Shown here piece by piece: positions 8,139 to 15,548 of a DNA stretch of 43,479 bases. The first letter of the stretch is position 1; each line of letters opens with the position of its first letter. This DNA comes from JBAZDC01 sp041654595 (lineage in GTDB: Bacteria; Pseudomonadota; Gammaproteobacteria; Burkholderiales; Burkholderiaceae_B), in contig CAZKBT010000025.1 of NCBI GenBank assembly GCA_964551305.1, forward strand, positions 1 through 43,479, in the 5' to 3' direction. The notes under the pieces were generated by a model. It made no database searches. It had not been told where the DNA came from and saw nothing but the letters and a program-made list of their open reading frames with translations. The position numbers and the translations under genes were made by a program.

Positions 8139-8763
8139 ATTTAGCCGGAGGATGGTTCTGGCGCTGGTTTTGGCTTTGGCTTCGGTCATGGCGTGGGCGG
8201 CCGGCGCCTCCGAGCAACTGAGCCGATTCGTGTCGCAAGTGAATGCCGCCAGGGGCGAGTTCACCCAGCAAAGAGTGGGCGATCAGGGCGCGTCGGTGTC
8301 TTCCCGGCAGTCCGGCGTCTTTTCGTTTCTGCGGCCGGGGAAGTTCAAGTGGGAGGTGACGCAGCCCTACGAGCAATTGATCTTGTCCGACGGCAAGCAG
8401 GTCTACCAGTACGACCCCGACTTGGCTCAGGTGACCGAGCGCGGCGTGGACGAATCGGTCGGCGCGTCGCCCGCGGCCATCCTGTTCGGCTCGGGCGCGC
8501 TGGAAGAGGTGTTCGAGCTGCAGGAGCGTGGCGAGCGGGACGGCCTGGCATGGCTGCGGGCGACGCCACGCACAGCGGATGCGGGATTTGCGTACGTCGA
8601 TATTGGTTTTCGGGACGGCATGCCGGCGCGATTGATGGTGCGGGATTCGTTTTCGCAGACCACGCGCATCGATCTGGCGGCAATAGAGAAGAATCCCTCC
8701 CTGCCTGCGGACGAGTACGTGTTCAAGGCGCCCGATGGCGTCGACGTGGTCAAGATGCCTTGA
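8128..8763 (+). CDS. lolA: Outer-membrane lipoprotein carrier protein LolA
   Basis: Periplasmic chaperone that accepts lipoproteins from LolCDE and hands them to LolB. It has 211 residues with an N-terminal signal peptide (MVLALVLALASVMAWAAGA). The mature part shows LolA landmarks: FTQQRV, the GVFSFLRPGKFKWEVTQPYEQLILSDGKQVYQYDPDL core, and VDVVKMP near the end. I chose the GTG at 8128, which follows GGGAGG by five bases and overlaps the ftsK stop by 11 bp. The ATG at 8152 has its purine-rich stretch directly adjacent, too close for a good site. It is co-transcribed with ftsK and rarA. Confidence 0.94.
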   Translation: MKIEFSRRMVLALVLALASVMAWAAGASEQLSRFVSQVNAARGEFTQQRVGDQGASVSSRQSGVFSFLRPGKFKWEVTQPYEQLILSDGKQVYQYDPDLAQVTERGVDESVGASPAAILFGSGALEEVFELQERGERDGLAWLRATPRTADAGFAYVDIGFRDGMPARLMVRDSFSQTTRIDLAAIEKNPSLPADEYVFKAPDGVDVVKMP

Positions 8764-8811
8764 AGGGGGGCTGCCGGATGACGTCGTTCCCGTATCGTCG
8801 CCGAGGTTTTC

Positions 8812-10122
8812 GTGTCTGATCTGTTCGAGGTCCGGCCCACGCCGCCTCTTGCCGAGGCGCTCAGGCCCAAGAGCCTGGACGAGGTCATCGGCCAGTCGCA
8901 TCTCTTGGGCCCGGGCAAGCCGCTCAGGCTGGCATTCGACTCCGGCAAGCCGCATTCCATGATTCTGTGGGGGCCGCCGGGCGTCGGAAAAACCACCTTG
9001 GCCCGGCTGACCGCCAAAGCGTTCGATTGCGAATTCATCGCCTTGTCCGCCGTGTTTTCCGGTGTCAAAGACATTCGTTCGGCCATGGAGCAGGCCGAAA
9101 AGAATTTGTCGATGGGCAAGCGGACCATTCTGTTCGTAGATGAAATTCATCGCTTCAACAAGGCGCAGCAGGATGCGTTGCTGCCTTATGCCGAATCGGG
9201 CCTGGTCACGTTCATAGGCGCGACGACCGAAAACCCGTCGTTCGAGGTCAATTCGGCTTTGCTGTCGCGGGCGCAGGTCTATGTGTTGAAACCGCTGAGC
9301 GACGAAGAGCTGAAGCAACTTCTTGCCCGTGCCCAGGAACACGCCCTGTCCCATCTGCAGTTCGACGAGCTTGCCGTCGATACGCTCGTCGGCTATGCCG
9401 ACGGCGACGCGCGGCGCTTTCTGAACCTGCTCGAGCAGACCAATACGGCCGCCACGACCTCGGGCATTACCCAGGTCACGGCGCAATTCGCACAAGAAGC
9501 GCTGATGCTCAACGTGCGCCGCTTCGACAAGGGCGGCGACAATTTCTACGACCAGATCTCGGCCCTGCACAAATCGGTCCGCGGATCCAATCCGGACGGC
9601 GCGCTCTATTGGCTGTGCCGCATGCTGGACGGCGGCGTGGATGCGCGTTATCTGGCGCGGCGCATCGTGCGCATGGCCTGGGAGGACATCGGCCTTGCCG
9701 ACCCCAGGGCGATGCAGATCGCCAACGATGCCGCGATCACCTACGAACGTCTCGGGTCGCCGGAAGGCGAACTGGCGCTGGCCCAGGCGGTGCTGTATTT
9801 GTCGGTCGCCGCAAAGAGCAACGCGGGCTACATGGCATACAACCGCGCGCGCGCCTTCGTCAAGAAAGACAAGTCGCGCGAGGTGCCCGTGCATCTGCGC
9901 AATGCGCCGACCAAGCTCATGAAGGAGCTGGGGTACGGGCATGAATACCGCTACGCTCATGATGAACCCAACGCTTATGCGGCGGGCGAAACCTATTTGC
10001 CCGACGGCATCGAAGAGCCGGGCTGGTACCAGCCGGTGCCGCGCGGGCTGGAAATCAAGATCGCGGAAAAAATGGCCGCCTTGCGCAAGTTGGACGACGC
10101 CTATGGCAGTCAGGGCGAGTGA
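8812..10122 (+). CDS. rarA: Replication-associated recombination protein RarA (AAA+ ATPase)
   Basis: Clamp-loader-like AAA+ ATPase, also called MgsA or YcaJ, acting at stalled forks with SSB; 436 residues. The N-terminus shows RPKSLDEVIGQSHLLGPGKPL. Walker A is GPPGVGKTT with Lys60, and Walker B is ILFVDEIHRFNK with Asp110-Glu111. Sensor 1 reads IGATTENPSFEVNSALLSRAQV, and the C-terminal MgsA tetramerisation domain contains ISALHKSVRGSNPDGALYWLCRML. The start is GTG at 8812, 48 bp after lolA. The lolA-rarA-serS order is the common arrangement in proteobacteria. Confidence 0.96.
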   Translation: MSDLFEVRPTPPLAEALRPKSLDEVIGQSHLLGPGKPLRLAFDSGKPHSMILWGPPGVGKTTLARLTAKAFDCEFIALSAVFSGVKDIRSAMEQAEKNLSMGKRTILFVDEIHRFNKAQQDALLPYAESGLVTFIGATTENPSFEVNSALLSRAQVYVLKPLSDEELKQLLARAQEHALSHLQFDELAVDTLVGYADGDARRFLNLLEQTNTAATTSGITQVTAQFAQEALMLNVRRFDKGGDNFYDQISALHKSVRGSNPDGALYWLCRMLDGGVDARYLARRIVRMAWEDIGLADPRAMQIANDAAITYERLGSPEGELALAQAVLYLSVAAKSNAGYMAYNRARAFVKKDKSREVPVHLRNAPTKLMKELGYGHEYRYAHDEPNAYAAGETYLPDGIEEPGWYQPVPRGLEIKIAEKMAALRKLDDAYGSQGE

Positions 10123-10207
10123 TGCGTTCCATGGCGAATGATGCATGCTCCCGATTGTTCTATGATCCGGTATTGTTCGTTTTTATTTTATTGGCCGATT
10201 ATCGATT

Positions 10208-11551
10208 ATGTTAGATCCCAGTTTGTTGCGCAAAGACCTTTCCACCGTGGTCAATGCCTTGGCCCTGCGCGGCTATGAGTTCGACGCCGAGCGCTTTACG
10301 CGCCTGGAGGCTCGCCGCAAGGCGGTCCAGATGCAGACCGAAGAGCTCCAGGCTCGCCGCAACGCCGTGTCCAAGCTGATCGGGCAGCTCAAATCCAAAG
10401 GCGAGGATGCCGGCAAGGAATTGGCGGAATCCCAGCAGATTCCGCAGCGCCTCGCCCAGCTGGAGCTGGAGCTCGCGTCGGTCCAGCAGGAATTGAGCGA
10501 CTGGCTGATGACCGTGCCCAACTTGCCGCATGCCAGCGTGCCTGCCGGCAAATCCAGCGACGACAACGTCGAGGTGCGCCGCTGGCTGCCTGCTGCCTCC
10601 GACGCGCATGGCAACCCGGCGCCGCTGGGATTCGAGCCGCGCGATCACGTCAGCCTGGGCGAACCCCTGGGGCTGGATTTCGAATCGGCCCGCAAATTGT
10701 CGGGCTCCCGTTTCATGATGCTGCGCGGCCAGCTGGCGCGCCTGCATCGGGCGCTGGCGCAGTTCATGCTGGACCTGCAAACGGCCGAGCACGGTTACCA
10801 GGAATGCTACACACCGTATATCGTCAACAGCTCCACGCTTTTCGGAACGGGGCAGCTGCCCAAATTCAAGGACGACATGTTCTGGGTGACCAAAGGTGGC
10901 CAGGATACGTCGGCCGACGTGGACGAACAGGGTGATCCGGTCAGCCAGGAAGATCTTTACCTGATTTCCACCTCCGAAATTACGCTGGCTGGCTCGGTGC
11001 GCGACAGCATTGTCGGACTGGACGGCCTGCCTATGAAGTTGACGGCGCATACGCCGTGTTTCCGTTCCGAAGCGGGCAGCGGCGGACGCGACGTGCGCGG
11101 CTTGATACGCCAGCACCAGTTCGACAAAGTGGAAATGGTGCAGATCGTGCATCCCGACACGTCCTACGAGGCGCTGGAAAACATGGTCGGCCATGCCGAA
11201 GCGGTCTTGCAAAAGCTGGACCTGCCTTATCGGGTGGTGTTGCTGTGCGGCGGCGACATGGGATTCGGCGCGGCCAAGACCTACGACATCGAGGTCTGGC
11301 TGCCGGCGCAGAATACATGGCGGGAAATCTCGTCCATTTCAAACTGCGAAGCCTTCCAGGCGAGGCGCATGCAGGCGCGCTACCGTCCGGAAAAAGGCAA
11401 GCCCGACTACCTGCACACCTTGAACGGTTCGGGCCTGGCGGTGGGGCGCGCCTTGGTGGCCGTGCTGGAAAACTACCAGCAGGCCGACGGCTCGGTGATC
11501 GTGCCCGAAGTCCTGCGTCCTTATATGGGCAACGTCGACCGCCTGCGCTGA
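10208..11551 (+). CDS. serS: Seryl-tRNA synthetase
   Basis: Class II aminoacyl-tRNA synthetase that charges tRNA-Ser; 447 residues. The N-terminal long antiparallel coiled coil (about 30-105) binds the tRNA-Ser long variable arm. Motif 2 is the region FRSEAGSGGRDVRGLIRQHQF, and motif 3 is GSGLAVGRALVAVLENYQ. An 86-bp AT-rich gap separates it from rarA and may hold its own promoter; the ribosome-binding site is poor. A cognate tRNA-Ser(CGA) lies 1.9 kb downstream on the other strand. Confidence 0.97.
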   Translation: MLDPSLLRKDLSTVVNALALRGYEFDAERFTRLEARRKAVQMQTEELQARRNAVSKLIGQLKSKGEDAGKELAESQQIPQRLAQLELELASVQQELSDWLMTVPNLPHASVPAGKSSDDNVEVRRWLPAASDAHGNPAPLGFEPRDHVSLGEPLGLDFESARKLSGSRFMMLRGQLARLHRALAQFMLDLQTAEHGYQECYTPYIVNSSTLFGTGQLPKFKDDMFWVTKGGQDTSADVDEQGDPVSQEDLYLISTSEITLAGSVRDSIVGLDGLPMKLTAHTPCFRSEAGSGGRDVRGLIRQHQFDKVEMVQIVHPDTSYEALENMVGHAEAVLQKLDLPYRVVLLCGGDMGFGAAKTYDIEVWLPAQNTWREISSISNCEAFQARRMQARYRPEKGKPDYLHTLNGSGLAVGRALVAVLENYQQADGSVIVPEVLRPYMGNVDRLR

Positions 11552-11636
11552 CGGAGTTGAAGATGAGAAAGTAAGCCTATCCGCCCCGCGCCTGCGCAGC
11601 GGGCGCTTGCGGGTGGCTGCGCAATGCGTGCTTCTT

Positions 11637-12020
11637 TCAACTATGCAGATGCCGGTGCACGTGCCGGTGCGAGCGTTTCATGCGCATTCCCGGCGGAGGC
11701 GGAAGCAGCAAGGTTTTCTTGGAGACAGCCTCGCCGTTGCGGCCATCACGCGATGTCAGGCTGAGGATGGCACAGATCAGCACCAGCCAGCACAATAAGG
11801 AGATGAGCGTAGGGGTCAGGCCGTACAGGCTCGCATAGCCCGTGGCTTCCGACGCCTGGATGTTCAGCGCCGAGGCGACGAAGGGAATGTTGCCCAGGCC
11901 TTCGATGACCAGGCGGCCGGGCAGCTGATAGATCCACTTAAGAGCCTCCAGGTATTCCCAAGGACTAAATACGCCGTCGCCGTTGATGTCAAGCGCGAAG
12001 TCTAAAGATTTGATGTTCAT
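11637..12020 (-). CDS. Small EF-hand membrane protein with a His-x repeat tail
   Basis: A 127-residue protein I do not recognise as a named family. Residues 11-22 (DINGDGVFSPWE) are a canonical 12-residue EF-hand loop with Asp11, Asn13, Asp15, Ser19 and Glu22 in the calcium-ligand positions. A hydrophobic segment at about 69-88 (LTPTLISLLCWLVLICAILS) is one clear membrane helix; residues 33-52 may be a second, weaker one. The C-terminus is basic and carries histidines at 118, 120, 122, 124 and 126, an alternating comb that could bind transition metal. The start at 12020 follows AGGGGG by about seven bases. A promoter with TTGCCC and TATAGT 17 bp apart lies upstream. The function is unknown; calcium or metal binding is inferred from motifs only. 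Confidence 0.75.
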   Translation of the reverse strand: MNIKSLDFALDINGDGVFSPWEYLEALKWIYQLPGRLVIEGLGNIPFVASALNIQASEATGYASLYGLTPTLISLLCWLVLICAILSLTSRDGRNGEAVSKKTLLLPPPPGMRMKRSHRHVHRHLHS

Positions 12021-12123
12021 GGTAGCCCCCTTATTCAATTCCACTGGACCAGGCCCGGGAGGAATCAGGAAAGTAGAGGATTCGATACCTCTTGATACCC
12101 ATATTTATCGGCTCTTGACTACC

Positions 12124-12152
12124 ACTATAGGCCTGTTGCGAGGTGTGGGCAA
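12124..12152 (-). promoter_or_regulatory. Predicted sigma-70 promoter for the EF-hand gene
   Basis: On the minus strand TTGCCC (12147-12152) and TATAGT (12124-12129) are separated by exactly 17 bp. The transcript would start near 12117, giving a leader of about 100 nt. A dyad TGCTGCG-T-CGCAGCA at 12163-12177 lies between this promoter and the DUF1090 gene and may be a weak terminator for the latter. Confidence 0.5.
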
Positions 12153-12191
12153 TAACTTTGAATGCTGCGTCGCAGCAGCCGGGCGATGGAG

Positions 12192-12596
12192 TTATCGGCC
12201 TTGGGCATCCTGTTCGGCTTGCAGCAATTCCTGTTGAGCTTCCCCGAGCTTGCGTTGCGCCTTGGCTATGCCGTCGGGGTCGCCTTTTTCCACTTCTTCC
12301 AGAAGCTCGTTTTCGCGCTCTTCGACTTTTTCGCGCTTCTCCGCCACCTTCTTCTGGTGCGATTTTTCCAGTTGGTCGTCCACGCAGTTGGTGCGGGCTT
12401 CGCTCAGCGCTTTTTCCAGCCCTCGCGCCTTGCGCGCGTTGTTTTGCCGCTGCGCTTGGTCCAGTTCTTGCTGAATATTTTCGATTTTCTTGGCGCAGGG
12501 GCTTTGGGGGAGGTCGAGGCCCTGGCCCTCCGCGCCGAAGGCGGGACCGAAGCAGAGCAGACAGGTCGTTAACGCAAGGAAGGATCGGGTTTTCAT
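12192..12596 (-). CDS. Periplasmic DUF1090 (YqjC-like) protein
   Basis: A 134-residue secreted protein. MKTRSFLALTTCLLCFGPAFGAEG is a clear signal peptide. The mature part matches the DUF1090 pattern: a Cys in SPCAKK, a helix ending in GLEKALSEARTNC with the second conserved Cys, then a highly charged helical stretch likely to form a coiled coil (EKREKVEERENELLEEVEKG). The two Cys may form a disulfide in the periplasm. The role of DUF1090 is unknown. ATG codons at 12602 and 12611 are alternative starts; I prefer 12596 because it gives the standard MKTR signal-peptide start. Confidence 0.85.
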   Translation of the reverse strand: MKTRSFLALTTCLLCFGPAFGAEGQGLDLPQSPCAKKIENIQQELDQAQRQNNARKARGLEKALSEARTNCVDDQLEKSHQKKVAEKREKVEERENELLEEVEKGDPDGIAKAQRKLGEAQQELLQAEQDAQGR

Positions 12597-12739
12597 AAGC
12601 ATGCTGTCCATAATCGGGCGACGGGGAAATCGGGGCCTCGTCACTGTGTACTGTAACATTGGTTTTGGCCGGATTTCGTCCATAGTTTTGCAATCTGTAT
12701 ATGTATATCAGGCATTATCGCAGCCCATCAAGGCCGCGC

Positions 12740-12769
12740 TTGAGTGCGCGCGATACGCGGCGCTATGAT
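12740..12769 (+). promoter_or_regulatory. Predicted sigma-70 promoter upstream of the 12811 gene
   Basis: TTGAGT at 12740-12745 and TATGAT at 12764-12769 are 18 bp apart. A start near 12776 would leave a leader of about 35 nt before the ATG at 12811. Confidence 0.45.
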
Positions 12770-12810
12770 GCACGTAGATCTGTTTTGAGTGTCGGCTAAC
12801 CGCACGGACC

Positions 12811-13221
12811 ATGTCGCCATTGACTTCCTCTCCTACTTTGCGCAAGGAATGCCCGCCAGGCGCCTGTGTTTGCGATCGCCAGCGCCTGCTGGCGACGCCG
12901 GATGCCGATATCCGGGTTCTGCTGTTGACCAAGGATCAGGAAAAGCGGCTGATCGCGCGCATCGAGGCCATCTCGGACTATGAGGATCTGCTGCACGTCC
13001 GCGATCTGATCTATAAGCAACTGGGCGTCACGTTGCGGATTACGCCTAGCGAGCACGGCGTGCGTACCGTGATGGGGCTGGCCATCAAGCTGGATGAGCG
13101 CCCGGGCTTGTGTTCCAAGACCCGCCAGACGATTCCAGCCGCGGTGCGTCGCTGCTTGAGCGGCAAGCCCGACATTGTTTATGCCATTCTGAATGCCCAT
13201 GACCTGTTGGCCGGAAGCTGA
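12811..13221 (+). CDS. Hypothetical protein with N-terminal Cys motif
   Basis: A 136-residue protein I cannot place in a named family. It begins with a short N-terminal segment containing CPPGACVC (cysteines at about 14, 19 and 21), followed by a helical, evenly charged region (LLTKDQEKRLIARIEAISDYEDLLHVRDLIYKQLG) and a C-terminal half with two more Cys. The composition, a preceding promoter and the lack of a better overlapping gene argue that it is real. The CxxxxCxC motif could bind iron-sulfur or zinc, or form disulfides; there is no signal peptide. The neighbour on the right is tRNA-Ser on the other strand. Confidence 0.65.
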   Translation: MSPLTSSPTLRKECPPGACVCDRQRLLATPDADIRVLLLTKDQEKRLIARIEAISDYEDLLHVRDLIYKQLGVTLRITPSEHGVRTVMGLAIKLDERPGLCSKTRQTIPAAVRRCLSGKPDIVYAILNAHDLLAGS

Positions 13222-13419
13222 GGAATGGAAAGCGCCGACTCAGGCAGGCGGGCTTCCTCCGCGGATTACGGCGATAGCCGCGCGTTCCGAATCGCGGCGG
13301 TACGGCTGTCGGCCTGTTCGGGCTACACCATGTTCGCCGACGAGAAGTGCCCCGGCACCATGGGGCCACGAAAAAGCCGCCATGAAGGCGGCCTGATGTT
13401 CTGTAAACGCTTTATTTTA

Positions 13420-13510
13420 TGGCGGACAGGGTGAGATTCGAACTCACGATACGGGAGAACCGTATACCGGATTTCGAGTCCGGCGCATTCGACCACTCTG
13501 CCACCTGTCC
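13420..13510 (-). tRNA. tRNA-Ser (anticodon CGA)
   Basis: A 91-nt class II tRNA including an encoded 3' CCA. The acceptor arms are GGACAGG (13504-13510) and CCTGTCC (13424-13430). The anticodon arm reads CCGGA-CTCGAAA-TCCGG, placing the CGA anticodon at 13474-13476, so it reads UCG serine codons. A long variable arm (TACGG...CCGTA) and a T-loop with GTTCGAATC confirm the serine type. Confidence 0.96.
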
Positions 13511-13802
13511 TGTATTGCCGTCGCAGCCATTCTTGCCGTAAGGCAAAAATGTTCCCGGACCAGATAGGCATGGCTGGTCGATGGCCCTGCCGATTCCAGG
13601 AAAGACGATAATTCTATCAGAAAATTTCCGCGCTGTTTTTTGTCCCACGCCATATCTGGCGGCGGACATCTGGCGGTAAACTGCACTAGGACGGCTTCCC
13701 AATGACGTTGGCGATAGCCAAGAATGCTTTTTCGCCGCCCCGGCGGATGCGGACCGCAAGCCGCAAGGCCTAGCCTGGTGGCAATTTTCGAGGAACTGAA
13801 TT

Positions 13803-14585
13803 ATGTTGAAGAACAAACGCGCTGTGATTACCGGCTCCACCAGCGGCATCGGCCTGGCCATTGCCAGTGGACTCGCCGCCCAGGGGGCCGACGTGGTGAT
13901 CAATGGGTTCGGCGATCCCGACTTGATAGAAAAAGAGCGCGCTGGCCTGGAAGCCGAATTCGGCGTCAAAGCCTATTACGTGAATGCCGACTTGATGAAG
14001 GCGGGCGCCACGCGCGACTTCATCAGCGAAGCCGCCGGCAAGCTGGGGGGCATCGACATTTTGGTGAACAATGCCGGGATCCAGCACACGGACAGGATCG
14101 AAGACTTCCCCATCGACCGGTGGGACGCGGTGATTGCGTTGAACCTGTCGGCGGTTTTCCACGGCACGGCCGCGGCCTTGCCCTACATGACTCAGCAAGG
14201 TTGGGGGAGGATCATCAACATCGCTTCGGCGCACGGCTTGGTGGCCTCCGTCAACAAAGCCGCCTACGTGGCGGCCAAGCACGGCGTCGTGGGCCTGACC
14301 AAAGTAACGGCATTGGAGAATGCCGGCAGCGGCGTGACGGCCAACGCCATTTGCCCGGGATGGGTGCGCACGGCGCTGGTCGAGGCGCAGATCGTCGAGC
14401 TGGCCAAGAAGAATCAGATCGCGGTCGAAGAGGCGGCCAGGCTGCTCTTGACGGAAAAACAGCCGTCCTTGCAGTTCGTCACGCCCGAACAATTGGCGGG
14501 AGCGGCCGTGTTCCTGTCGTCGCCCGCGGCGGACCAAATGACGGGAACGACCTTGACGCTCGATGGCGGCTGGACGGCACGCTGA
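13803..14585 (+). CDS. bdhA: D-3-hydroxybutyrate dehydrogenase
   Basis: NAD-dependent short-chain dehydrogenase that interconverts D-3-hydroxybutyrate and acetoacetate, a step in polyhydroxybutyrate use; 260 residues, the usual size. The cofactor motif TGSTSGIG is at 10-17 and NNAG at 89-92. The catalytic triad is Ser142, Tyr155 and Lys159. Gln94, His144 and Lys152 match residues that bind the carboxylate in characterised hydroxybutyrate dehydrogenases. The signature stretch HGLVAS...AAKHGVVGLTKV and ANAICPGWVRTALVEAQI set it apart from generic SDRs. The ATG follows GAGGAA by about 8 bp. It appears to be a single-gene unit. Confidence 0.93.
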   Translation: MLKNKRAVITGSTSGIGLAIASGLAAQGADVVINGFGDPDLIEKERAGLEAEFGVKAYYVNADLMKAGATRDFISEAAGKLGGIDILVNNAGIQHTDRIEDFPIDRWDAVIALNLSAVFHGTAAALPYMTQQGWGRIINIASAHGLVASVNKAAYVAAKHGVVGLTKVTALENAGSGVTANAICPGWVRTALVEAQIVELAKKNQIAVEEAARLLLTEKQPSLQFVTPEQLAGAAVFLSSPAADQMTGTTLTLDGGWTAR

Positions 14586-14712
14586 GCGTGGAGCGGGCAA
14601 GAGATTGTCGCCCCCGGGTCGCCTCATGGCAACACGCGCCGCGCCTTTGGGACGGCAAGCCTGGGGCGCGACGCGGAGGTATGTCTTTCTTGGAAAATGA
14701 AAAGGAATGTCT

Positions 14713-15486
14713 ATGTTAGTGGTGCTGTCGCCCGCGAAGAAGCTGGACTATGACTCGTCGGTACGGACGACGCTTCATACGCAGCCTTTGTTCGTCGAGC
14801 AGGCTCAGGGTCTGATCAACGTGCTGAAGAAAAAATCCGCGTCGGGCATCGCCGACTTGATGTCATTGAGCGATAGCCTGGCCGAGCTGAACGTCGAGCG
14901 TTATCGCGCCTGGCGGCCCGAGTTCGATCTTCGCAATGCCCGTCAGGCTTTGCTGGCGTTCAACGGCGACGTTTACGAAGGTTTGCGGGCGGTTGAATTG
15001 TCCGATGCCCAGCTGAAATGGGCGCAAGAGCATATTGCGGTGCTGAGCGGCTTGTACGGGGTGCTGCGTCCCTTGGACTTGATGCAGCCGTATCGCCTGG
15101 AAATGGGCACCCGTCTGCAAACGCCCAAAGGCAAGAATCTATATGAGTATTGGGGCACGCAGATCGCCGATTATCTCAATGAGCGCCTGGCCGGCGACAA
15201 GCAGGCGGTGCTGTTGAACCTGGCGTCGGACGAGTATTTCAAATCGGTGGATTTGAAAACGCTCGAGGCGCGCGTCGTGCAGTGTGTTTTCCAGGACGAG
15301 AAGAACGGTGCCTGGAAGGTCATCAGCTTCTACGCCAAGCGCGCGCGGGGCCTGATGGCGCGCTATATCATCGACCACAAAATCAACGATCCCGGGAAAT
15401 TGACCGGCTTCGACAGCGACGGCTATGTCTATGCCGAGGACGAGTCGACGCCGGACAAATTGGTCTTCCGGCGCAAGCAGGCATAG
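14713..15486 (+). CDS. yaaA: Peroxide stress protein YaaA (DUF328/UPF0246)
   Basis: Cytoplasmic protein of the YaaA family, which in E. coli lowers free iron and limits DNA damage during hydrogen peroxide stress. It starts MLVVLSPAKKLDYDS, almost the family's standard opening, and shows the YGVLRPLDLMQPYRLEMG, NLASDEYFKSVD and FYAKRARGLMARYIIDHKI blocks. I place the start at the second ATG (14713): the AAAGGA site is seven bases before it but directly abuts the first ATG (14707). The length of 257 matches E. coli YaaA. Confidence 0.94.
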   Translation: MLVVLSPAKKLDYDSSVRTTLHTQPLFVEQAQGLINVLKKKSASGIADLMSLSDSLAELNVERYRAWRPEFDLRNARQALLAFNGDVYEGLRAVELSDAQLKWAQEHIAVLSGLYGVLRPLDLMQPYRLEMGTRLQTPKGKNLYEYWGTQIADYLNERLAGDKQAVLLNLASDEYFKSVDLKTLEARVVQCVFQDEKNGAWKVISFYAKRARGLMARYIIDHKINDPGKLTGFDSDGYVYAEDESTPDKLVFRRKQA

Positions 15487-15548
15487 CGCGGCCGCCGCTC
15501 GCGGCTCAGGGGATGGCGCCGGGGCACGAGCGGGGCTCGGCCGGCCGT

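Noticed and set aside
5829..8264. 811-codon open frame on the minus strand across ftsK
   Set aside because: It is antisense to a clear ftsK, has His/Gln/Arg-rich composition typical of the reverse of GC-rich coding DNA, and shows no domain.
7969..10146. 725-codon open frame on the minus strand across lolA and rarA
   Set aside because: Same reason: it runs antisense through two well-conserved genes and has no recognisable motifs.
13225..13434. 69-codon plus-strand frame between the 12811 gene and the tRNA
   Set aside because: It runs into the tRNA-Ser gene, has no ribosome-binding site or family resemblance.
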